Made by a program: the position numbers and the translations under genes. 29,446 nt of DNA from assembly GCA_026419775.2 (NCBI GenBank), contig JAOPGA020001214.1:1-29446 (forward strand), written 5' to 3'. A model generated the notes under the pieces. That model searched no databases, was not told the DNA's origin, and worked only from the letters and a program-made list of their open reading frames with translations. This stretch comes from Acrasis kona. Its lineage: Eukaryota > Heterolobosea > Eutetramitea > Acrasida > Acrasidae. Each line of letters starts with the position of its first letter. Within the stretch, counting starts at the first letter, position 1. Positions 19,399 through 28,049 of the stretch are shown piece by piece.

Positions 19399-21496
19399 AT
19401 GTCATCATCCCCTAGACAGTCGCCTAGAACTAGGTCTATTATAAATATTCTCAACCGCAAGAATTCTAATACCTCGAAGTCAGAAACAGTGAAAAAGTTT
19501 CTTGAAAGCGACCTTTGTATGCTCATTTTTTAAAACTTCTAACATTACAGTGTCTGAGGAGGAGAAGAAGTATTTCTCGGATAATTATAATAAGCTTGGT
19601 AACTATAAGAATAACGGTATCGACCAAACTAGTTTCTCCAGCTGCCTAGGTAATTTGTAAAATACTTTGATCTTACCTTCTTTACAGGAATGTTAGGACT
19701 TGCTGACGATCATAAAATCCTTGCCGAATTTTTGTTTCATGCATTTGATAAAGATAGCAGTGGAACAATCTCTCTTGACGAATTTCTATACTCAACTTAT
19801 ATTCTAACAAAGGTAACATGAACATGACGTTAGTCTAAAACAATAGGGATCTCCTGAAGAAAAAGCAAAATTTGCCTTCTCAATGTTAGATTCTGATCAC
19901 GACGGAACCATCAACAAGTACGAACTACAACAAATGATATCGGCATTATATAAAACAATGCATGATATTGGGTTAGGTTCTTTTATTGAAAAATCAGCCG
20001 TTGAATATTGTAACGAAATCTTCAAACTATTCGACCATGATGAGAAGGGCATCATTGACATGGAAAAGTATTCTAGAGGTGCCAGGCTATATCCCGAAAT
20101 ACTGACCAAGTAAACATCAAAACCAAACGAGATGCACTAACATCATTTTAGATTGGGCGTGCCAAGCCTACAACAAGAGGGAATAATAAAAAATCATTCC
20201 GAGAACGAGCTAACAGAAGTTGATTATCAAAAGAGCGAAAAACCAGCACTTGACATTGGATCACCCATCAGCATCGGCAGCCAAAAGTGGAAGTTTGGTA
20301 ATTTTAAAACACTAAGAATACATTAACATTCTGATAACAGCATTAGAAATGATGATTGGAGTTAGGATATCATCTAGCATGTCGGGTCACGTGAAGAGAC
20401 ATTTGATAAGGGAGGATTTTACGGCCAAGTTGGAATTTGAACTTCCGGACCTAAGAAGAGAGGCGAGCATTATGCCATCTTACTCTAAAAAGAAAAAAGA
20501 AAAACAATTCGTAACCATTTTTATTGATTTCTCTCCAATTGTGTTTTATAAATTACGCGTCCTGTCTTTTGTAGATGATACTGATTATGTTATGAGTTTG
20601 GGTATGTCATGCTTGAGCGGTTTTCTTCTTAAAATCTAAAAATAGGTCCTGAGCAAATGTTGGGAAACTTTTTACTCGGAAATTTGTCCTCATTAACAGA
20701 AAAGATTTCTGATGGAAAAAGTGGAAGTTACTTTTTTTATTCCTATGATTTGCATTATCTTGTAAAAACAATTCCAAAACATGAATTTGTTTCTTTTAGA
20801 AGCATGTTGTCCTCTTACTTTTATGTATGTCTTTTAAAAAGCTTCTTACTAATTTTACAATGATAGCACATTGAAATGTATCCAGATTCCTTACTTAATC
20901 GTGTGTTTGGTCTTCATCAATTAAACGATGATGTGTTTGTTGTGATTAATAACATCTTTTGGGATTTACAAAATAGAAGTAGAAGACATTCTTGGAATTT
21001 TATTGAAATTTATGATTTAAAGGGAAGCGAATATGGGCGCACTAATGCCAACGGGTTTATAAAGAAAGATCTTGATCTAAAAGATAAATTTTATTTGGGA
21101 CCAACCTGGACGTCAAGAATATTATCTAGTCTTAAAATTGATTCTGACTTTTTGTCCAGCAAAAACGTTCTTGATTATTCTCTTATTGTTGGTGTTGCAA
21201 AGAAGCCATATCGTGAAACTGATTCAGATGCGGACGTATGTCATATTTCACGCGGCGTATGGCGTATACAGGCCAAAGATGCAAGCGAAAAGGTAAAAGT
21301 GTTTGGGAGTGGCAATGAGTGTTACACTTTAATGTACTTTGTTGGCATTATTGATTATTTAACCGAGTACGGCCTGCGAAAGGAAACAGAAATAAAATTC
21401 AAGTCAATGTTTACGGACGCTAATAAAATCAGTGCAATCGCTCCATCTCTTTACGCAAAGAGATTCCAGAATTATGTGAACACGATCTTTGAATAA
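19399..21496 (+). CDS. Phosphatidylinositol phosphate kinase fused to an NCS-type EF-hand calcium sensor
   Basis: Eight exons: 19399-19516, 19551-19649, 19688-19812, 19847-20109, 20152-20297, 20341-20601, 20646-20824 and 20867-21496. The introns are 34-44 nt and the phases all agree, giving 606 residues. Residues 1-210 are a neuronal-calcium-sensor/recoverin-like module. EF-hands at 93-104 and 129-140 have canonical ligands, and GSPEEKAKFAFSMLD matches NCS-1 closely. The last hand (177-188) has Lys in place of the final Glu and may not bind calcium. The first hand is degenerate. Residues about 250-606 are a PIPK domain: Gly-rich loop GKSGSYF 361-367, Lys378 in VKTI, DLKGS 447-451, LDYSL 499-503, IID 558-560, and the terminal SAIAPSLYAKRFQNYV. 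It would phosphorylate a phosphatidylinositol monophosphate at a membrane, probably under Ca2+ control. The same fusion is known in Plasmodium PIP5K. Stop overlaps AATAAA at 21492-21497. Confidence 0.92.
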
Positions 21497-21536
21497 ATTT
21501 TATATTATCTTAGTAGAATCGATCCAATCTTCTGAG

Positions 21537-22450
21537 ATGGACAAACCTTCGAGGAACCCGTCGGGACTCTCGAGTGCAAGCACGTCACTGCATACAGCAA
21601 AAGATATTAAAGATTCTCAACAAATCATTTTTTGATGTTGAATTTATATTTGTTCAGGGCGGAGAGTTTGGATGATAATCTTGACTCATCTTATATTAAT
21701 AAATGCAGCGGTTTTAATGCCAACAATGGTGACCGAAAGGAACAATCATACTTAATAGTTCAAGAGAAGCTAGTATTAACATTAAATTGCATTTATCGCA
21801 CGTAAAAGATAGGTAGAATTTATTGTACATGCATGATTGATTGAACAAAACTTTTCGGTATTCACGATACCCTCTCATATCTATGAAAAGGTGAATGATT
21901 TTTTGGGTTCTGAATTTATTTGTGCAATCGATTCGAAACTAATTGGATACGAATTGTAGTAGTTGCCATCAAGTCAGACTCACTTCACTCTTCAAATATG
22001 ATACAACAATAAATTTGATCCGAAAACCAAATGTTTATTCTTTACAAACAATAGTTTCACTTCCGTCTAATTTCTTGTTTGTTTATTTAAAAGTTGTTTG
22101 AAATTTATCTATTCTCCAATACTTTCGTGTACTTTTTTATAGAGAATTTGCTGATCTGTCTGCACAACCAAAGTGCACGAATTGCATAGTCCAATCTCGT
22201 CGGTATGTTTTCTTTTTTTGTTTGGTTGACTATACGTTGTTCGAAAAAACACAAGCAAACTAAGATACGGTCATCACGACACCCAACTTTTGTGTCATAC
22301 GTTTCAAAAATACAATCTCACGTTGTATTATGCCTACATGATGTCGATAGAAGGTAAATAACACCCTTCATTTTCCAAACTAATCTTACATTATAAACAT
22401 TATAAAAGTCAAGTTCACTTACGGTTGGTGAATTACTTCAAGAATATCTA
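21537..22450 (+). CDS. Candidate multi-exon gene or decayed gene, unknown function
   Basis: Not recognised. Several plus-strand open blocks flanked by splice-like signals suggest coding, but they cannot be joined into one frame. An ATG at 21537 (MDKPSRNPSGLSSAST) can splice in frame from 21583 to 21658 (a 74-nt intron), giving AESLDDNLDSSYINK and onward to about 21801. A second open block is 21837-21956 (...FSVFTIPSHIYEKVNDFLGS...), with no good acceptor before it. A third is 22143-22202 (EFADLSAQPKCTNCIVQS), followed by GTATGT at 22203. A fourth is 22265-22353 (YGHHDTQLLCHTFQKYNLTL), followed by GTAAAT at 22354. The implied introns (55-190 nt) are longer than the 34-44 nt norm here and one junction fails, so a broken gene is plausible. 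Confidence in any exact model is low. Confidence 0.25.
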
Positions 22451-22575
22451 ATAGATCTCCCCCTGAATCAGACCTCCCAGAAAAGTTCACAATTCTTTAT
22501 GGGTACGGCTCTGCCTTGTATGCATTTTTATATGTATACGTGATGCCTGCCTCCTATATGACAGTGATGCATTAT

Positions 22576-23385
22576 GGTTTGCCCGACTCTTCCAAGATCC
22601 ATTCCATGTTTTCTTCTCAGGAAACAGACAGGCCGCCACAAGTTATACCCAACAAGACGATCAGGCCGCAGGAAACAGACAAAGTATTGCAAGTAAGGCT
22701 CCGTAAGGCGATCAGGCCGCGCTAACCGAAAGGTTAGCTCACAACATGCTTCCGGACATGTGGCCGTAACGATTGCAGGGCGTACGCGCGTGTACACTTT
22801 CTTGTATTGTTTGGGAACTGTGCTGCCAGGTCATTTATAAGTCGAAGTACATCACCCCGCCCGATGTTTTCTTCGCAGGAAACAGACAAGCCGTTACAAG
22901 TTAGGCTCCGTAAGACGATCAGGCCGCGTTAACCGAAAGGTTAGCACACAATATGCTTCCGGACATGTGGCCGCAACGGTTGCAGAGCGTATATTTTATA
23001 CACTTTCTTGTATGGTTTGTCCCAAGACATCCAAGATCCATCCAATGTTTCCTTTTCAAGTCGTTACAGTTAGGCTCCGTAAGGCGATCAGGCCGCGCTA
23101 ACCGAAAGGTTAGCACACAACATGCTTCCGGACACTGTGGCCGTAACAATTGCAGAGCGTATACGCGTGTACACTTTCCTTGTACGATTTGTCCAAGACC
23201 CCAAGAGCCACGAGGTGTTTCTCCTCAGGAAACAGACAGGGTATTGCGAGTAAGGCTCCGTAAGGCGATCAGGCCGCGTTAACCGAAAGGTTAGCACACA
23301 ATATGCTTCCGGACATGTGGCCGCAACGATTGCAGGGCGTATACGCGTGTACACTTTCTTGCATGCTTTGTTTGGGAACTGTGAA
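22576..23385 (+). repeat. Tandem array of about 170-205 bp units (four full copies plus a partial)
   Basis: Four copies have conserved cores at about 22694-22805, 22901-23010, 23070-23181 and 23251-23361. A leading partial copy occupies 22576-22693. The spacing of the same hairpin in successive copies is 207, 169 and 181 bp. Each core runs from ggctccgtaag through gatcaggccgcg, the hairpin, then tgcttccggac and on to acactttc. The leader caggaaacagaca precedes copies 1, 2 and 4 and is lost in copy 3. Copies differ as a mosaic. In the hairpin 1 pairs with 3 and 2 with 4. In the leader 1 pairs with 4 (tattgc) and 2 with 3 (cgttac). In the trailer 1 pairs with 4 (tttgggaactgtg) and 2 with 3 (tttgtcc). 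This suggests recombination or gene conversion among copies. No protein is encoded. The array is GC-richer than its surroundings. Confidence 0.92.
22708..22776 (+). ncRNA. Possible structured RNA core in the tandem repeat (copy 1 shown)
   Basis: In copy 1 the outer stem gcgatc (22708-22713) can pair with gattgc (22771-22776), and the next stem ggccgc (22715-22720) with gtggcc (22760-22765). They enclose a perfect 7-bp hairpin with a GAAA tetraloop (gctaaccgaaaggttagc, 22721-22738) and a 5-bp hairpin acatg/catgt (22745-22749 with 22757-22761, competing by two bases with the inner stem). The hairpin recurs at 22928-22945, 23097-23114 and 23278-23295. In copies 2 and 4 C-G becomes U-G in both hairpins. 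These changes keep pairing only if the plus strand is transcribed, where the loop is also a GNRA type. The outer stem has a mismatch in copies 2 and 3. Transcription is unproven, and no known RNA family was recognised. Confidence 0.3.
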
Positions 23386-25249
23386 GTGACATCTCTGCCC
23401 GGACACCCAGAAGTCCAGAGACAAAGTCCAGATTCGAATGCCAGTCGAGGTACGCCGAGTGCACACTGTTTAAACCAGAGGTCAGGTAGTCTACTCATCC
23501 ATAATTGTTGTTGCGTCTCCGCTCTCTTTCGTGTACTTGCTTTGCTGCCGAGTATCACAAGTGCTCCTCACTTCTTTTCTATCATTCCTCCTCTTTTGAT
23601 AGATTACAATCCTTTCAGCCAACTGTGATTCAACACTGCTCAATTTAAGCCTCTAGGAGAGTGCATACGTCAAATACATTTGCACCAAGCAGAATAGTAA
23701 GTAGTAACACAAGTACTTCGGCTAACTCATTAGCATTATTCAGAACCCCTCCGAGCAAGTCAGTTCTTTACCGTCAGTGCAAATAATTAAAGAAAACGTC
23801 AAGTACAAATAAGAAGCAGACGTGGCGTTCAAAAACAACAATGCAGAGAGAATACTACAAACAGCGGATGAGTAAATCAATCAAGGATACATGTTAAAAA
23901 TTCAGTTGCACTAAACGCTTGCCGACTAATGTGCTGTTACACCAATCGTGTCTAAATGAAGATGCCATACAAACTTGATCCAATGTATGATAATCAAGAC
24001 AAGCAATTCTTACATCACATAGTTGAACGCCGTCAGTAAATTCGTACCAACACTTTAAACCATCGATGGTCGCCAAACATGATCAATTGAATCGCAAACT
24101 GACGTTACTGCCACAAAAAGTAGAGGGAGATGCAATTGACTGATTGTGAACGGAAATCAAATCAGCAGAGTTATTGAGACTACACGAAGAGAGTGGTCAC
24201 AGGTGCAATCACGGCGCTAATCAGTGCTCAAGATGCAATCAAACATCCGTTGGGAATCTAGCCAAACTGAATTGAAATACAATTCTTCACATTAATCTAC
24301 GGAATCAACCGCTAACATCCGAACAAAGTGACAAGCCCAATCCGAAACCAAAACAATTGTACACAACGGAAGCAGCGAAGGGATTGAACGCAAGAAGGTC
24401 CATGAATCCACACGAGAGCAAATCAGTGCCAAATAACTCTTGGACGAGAAGGCTGATTCGAGGTGACCAACAATATAGATTTACATTGTGCTTGATTAAG
24501 AATGGCCACGCGTGTAGATTTTCAAGAATTAGAGAGGGACGCACATCGTTGATGAAACACTATTCTCGTATCGATCAGCAGTCAAATTCGTACAAACATG
24601 CGTTGAAGCGCCACTAGTCAGCTTTCAATACATGCGAAACAGCATTTCATCTGCAGACAAATTCGATGATGATGATCATGTTCGATGAGAAATGAATCAA
24701 ACGACGCGGCGAGGAAATCATCAAATCTCAAGATTGAAGGATTGACGAATTACAATCTGATTGGTTCGTTCATGAACCAAGAATCAGTTTCACGAGGAGA
24801 CGAACTTCTGCAAGTAGGCGATGACATCAAGAGGCCAATGAACTCACGGCAACGTCTCCAACATGTATTTAGTCCAACATGTCGCAACAACGTTCCATCC
24901 TTGATCAACACAAGCAGTGCAGCCACGCTTGGGACATGATGACTCAAAATGACAAGGGCTCTCTGTTATTGATGACGTGTTCAATTCGCATCTCACATGT
25001 AAATTGTGACTCACGAATCGGTTAGAGCACGAATGGCGATGCCAATTCGTTACCAAGGACGCGAAATGCATTCAAATCAGCATTGTCGCGTTCATCTGTA
25101 CCATAAGAAGAGTGCGAAATGTTTTCATTCGAGAGCCTTCTCCCTTGCTCACTGCAAACTGATAAATAATGAATTCGTCTTCCTGGCCACCAGCACAGCT
25201 AAATAAACAGAGCCTTATTAAAACCCTATTTAAAGAACCGTGTGTGTTT
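23386..25249. other. Gene-poor stretch between the tandem array and the SSU fragment
   Basis: No coding frame on either strand has a convincing ATG, length or composition. From about 24,000 onward the DNA is rich in short words such as gaatc, atcaa and ttcgat and shares short blocks with 26,000-27,300. The part just below 25,250 would be the continuation of the SSU rRNA gene on the minus strand but no longer resembles SSU. The universal segments around the 530 loop and the 900-1200 region are absent from the whole window. Confidence 0.6.
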
Positions 25250-25580
25250 GCACGCGTCTGATGGTCGACGCTCCGGCCACTTATGGAGAACCACAGTTAG
25301 CCAAGAGTCACAGTAGAGCGGTTTCCTTACGATCGTGAGATAAGTACGCTAATGCCAACCGGCGTGAACCGGTCCGTCTATCAAGTATTATCGCTGCATT
25401 TGACAATGTTATCCTTATCGGCTTGCGCCTACGTACCAGTGGCTACGAGCATAACTGTTATAATGAGCCGTTCACAGATTAAGAATGAGTGACCACCGAG
25501 GTAGAAACCTATGCCGATCTTACATGTGCATGGCTTAATCTTTGAGACAAGCATATATTACTGGCAGGATCAACCAGGTA
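25250..25580 (-). rRNA. 5' end of a small-subunit (18S) rRNA gene, truncated
   Basis: Read on the minus strand from 25580 the sequence begins TACCTGGTTGATCCTGCCAG, the near-universal eukaryotic SSU 5' end. It continues with TGCTTGTCTCAAAGATTAAG, CCATGCA and GAACGGCTCATTATAACAG. Further on, ggataacattgtcaaatgcagcgataatac (split: GGATAAC...GTCAA...TAATAC) follows the conserved helix pattern, then GTGACTCTTGGCTAAC and CGACCATCAGACG. Similarity stops near 25250, about 330 nt in. The 530 loop and the rest of SSU are not found in either direction. The fragment is therefore partial: an rDNA orphon, the edge of an rDNA insertion, or a misjoined or rearranged copy. A split rRNA gene is possible but unsupported. 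Confidence 0.85.
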
Positions 25581-25748
25581 TCGAGTGATGTAATCAATTG
25601 GTAAACCAAATGAGACTATTGTCAATAGTGATCATGTACGAAGACGCGAAGAGCGCCAACAACAGAACGCTACCAAACATCACCTCGTGAATCACCAACT
25701 AGCAACGAGGCTTGTTGGGATATGACTGAGGCCCCTGTTGACTCTGAA

Positions 25749-25762
25749 CCCTTTTATAAGGG
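25749..25762 (-). promoter_or_regulatory. TATA-like, near-palindromic element upstream of the SSU start
   Basis: The sequence cccttttataaggg has 5-bp complementary arms (ccctt/aaggg). On the minus strand it reads cccttataaaaggg, 169-182 nt upstream of the SSU 5' end. It could be a core promoter or processing element of the rRNA transcription unit. That function is a guess from position. Confidence 0.25.
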
Positions 25763-25920
25763 CACGTTGGTGAAGAACATGAGCTTCAAACAATGCGTTC
25801 GACTGCAACACTTTCCCAAACTAGGGATAGCGTCGCTTACCCGTCATATCCAATCGCAGGCGAGAGGATACGCAAGGAGTGGTTAGTCCAATCGAAGTCG
25901 TTAGAGGAACGAAACAACTA

Positions 25921-25985
25921 CGTGACGCTCCGTACAGGTCTGCGAAGTTATTGGAAGTTATAGTGTGATATCGTGACGCTCCGTA
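25921..25985. repeat. Two 14-bp direct repeats upstream of the SSU fragment
   Basis: cgtgacgctccgta occurs exactly at 25921-25934 and again at 25972-25985, 51 bp apart, 341-405 nt upstream of the SSU start on the minus strand. A shorter related word, gacgctccg, lies inside the SSU fragment near 25,266. Spacer promoters and enhancers of rDNA often carry such short repeats; function here is unproven. Confidence 0.5.
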
Positions 25986-28049
25986 GCAGAATGACAAAAA
26001 TGAAAATGATCCAAGAGTGGAAATTGAGATTTTTGAATGGTCATCGGATTGAATTGACAATTATTACGAGCAGCACATCCAACATGATGTTTCATGGAAT
26101 TATTAAAAATTAGCCGCAAATATTCATCGCAATCAGTGTATGGTGGATGAATTAATTCCCGATGAATGCAGCATCAATTACAAGATTTATTTGATTCGAA
26201 AATTACAATTCTTTGGTCAAAGACGAATAACAATCTTAAACTCACAACCGTTTATTAATCATGCAAACAATCATCACTACGAGATGTATTTCCAACAAAT
26301 GTTTGAATCACAACATTTACATTCATGTCGACTTTATTCAACCCAGAGGCTTCTGGAAGGCACCAGGCGCATACAAGAAGATTTACAAAATAGTCAAGCA
26401 TCGACTCATGTTGAAATCAAAGGATTTGGTACACAAAGACAAGGGTATCAATGTTCCATTGAGTACCAGCTACGTTGACTACAAGAGCATGTGGAAGTTG
26501 GCGCTATCACTAGCCATGGAGGAACAAATCTCCCCAATTCCACCTAGTTCTAGAAGGACATTTGGAGACTTGCCATCAATCTTGGCACGATCAATGAGAA
26601 TTTCGAGACGATCGAATTCAAGAAAGTGTGTCGCGCAAGCCATCAGGAAAGGCACGTAGGCTGCATCATTAGATGGGGTACAATCACATCAAGATTCACA
26701 ACAAGTCTCAACACATTCCATGATTTCGATTTCCGCATCAAACATTTGTTTACAGGTCTCAACACCGCCCCGAGGGAGTTCACGGAGATTGTATCGTTAG
26801 TGATTCAAATATTGAGAACACAAGAGCTCTCAATTGACAGCAAGAACGAGCGTCTCTTGTTTTCAATTAAATGTTAACAATTGAAAATGATCTCGAATCA
26901 ATTCGAACCATTGAACATTCTCACAACAAATTCGATGATGGTCGTTCGATTCACATCTCAACCACTTTCAATTATAATATGACAAAGCAATTGGAGCATG
27001 GCATCAAGTTGACGAAGCACACGAAATGCATTCAAATCAGTGCGAGAGGATGAATTCAAACTGAATCGAAATGCAATCAACATCATCACATTCATCTCCC
27101 ACAACAAGACGGAGTGGAACTTTCGGGCTGCGATACTCAATACAATTGGAGTTGCCAATAAATACACATCGACCATCACCGTGCTTATAAGATTCAAGTC
27201 ATCAAACCACTCGAATGATGACACAACCAATGACCACCCCAAGACTGGCATCAGAGTTGACTGCACATGAGTCGTATGGGAAATTGAGATTTTTAAATCA
27301 TTGGTCGACTTGGGATTGTGGAATCATTTGTCGCGAAAAAGTGATCATTATGAGCAGCACATCAACAAAGACTCGTGCAAGAGGGAACCACCATCAAGAG
27401 CGATATACTCACTACAAAGAAGGACAACATCACCTACCATATCAACTCCGTTCCACAAACACTACATCACCAATGTTTTATAAAAATAAGATGTATGATT
27501 TGAAATTATGATTGTTCAAGATTAAATCGCAATCAGTATGCTATCCACACATGTCCTCTATGAACCATCAAATCAACAACGGCGCATTGTGATTCGCGAA
27601 ATTCATAATCACAAGATTCATTTGACATTTTAAACTCATGGTTCTTTCGGTAATTAAAAACGAGTAACACAACCGTCGCCAGCAAACAATCATTTTCAAT
27701 GTTAAATGGCACATCTGATCAATTAGAAATGACTTCGATGCGAACATTTCACAATCATGATCCATACGATTTTTTCGAACAAATTAGAAATGTCGAATCA
27801 CCAACGTGTACAAATTGGACTAATGCAACAGGATCACATTCAATCATCACAAAATATTTAGGTAAGTCATCATCAACTTTATTTTCTCATTCATAATTAC
27901 ATCACATTAGTCACCAACACTTTAAATGCAAGTCAAATTCTATCCTTCCAATATGCCCAACAGATCACTTGTTGTCAATGATCATGACACAATCACTCCT
28001 ATATGAAAACTAAAAAAGTACCACCCCTCCTCGTCATCGATGCCCCCAC

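Larger units (their letters stand above)
24250..27300. repeat. Scattered, diverged direct repeats around the rRNA fragment
   Basis: Several plus-strand blocks occur twice. The 19-mer cgaaatgcattcaaatcag is exact at 25062-25080 and 27022-27040. acaaattcgatgatg is at 24657-24671 and 26926-26940. ggaaattgagattttt is at 26019-26034 and 27279-27294, each followed some 30-60 bp later by gagcagcacatc. aactgaattgaaatacaatt near 24,267 resembles aactgaatcgaaatgcaatc near 27,058. The offsets between partners differ, so this is not one clean duplication but an old, rearranged repeat field. Confidence 0.65.
25581..28049. other. Upstream flank of the SSU fragment and gene-poor DNA
   Basis: On the minus strand the first several hundred bases would be external transcribed spacer and promoter of the rRNA. 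They contain a TATA-like palindromic block (25749-25762) and a direct repeat (25921-25985). Beyond about 26,000 the sequence shares diverged blocks with 24,000-25,200. A 132-codon plus-strand frame from ATG 26261 is the longest with a true start, but no family was recognised and it lies within this repeat field. Confidence 0.5.

Noticed and set aside
22708..22776. Hammerhead or other known self-cleaving ribozyme in the repeat
   Set aside because: GAAA is present but only as a tetraloop; the CUGAUGA core of hammerheads and the cores of other known ribozymes were not found.
23088..23558. Long minus-strand frames across the tandem array
   Set aside because: The repeated peptide comes from the repeat itself; the frames lack good starts and the plus-strand base changes fit RNA pairing rather than codons.
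25000..25206. Small plus-strand frames overlapping the region below the SSU fragment
   Set aside because: They are short, lack a recognised motif and lie in repeat-rich, low-complexity DNA.
24000..25249. Group I intron interrupting the SSU gene after nt 330
   Set aside because: No downstream SSU sequence resumes anywhere in the window and no intron core elements were recognised, so truncation is simpler.
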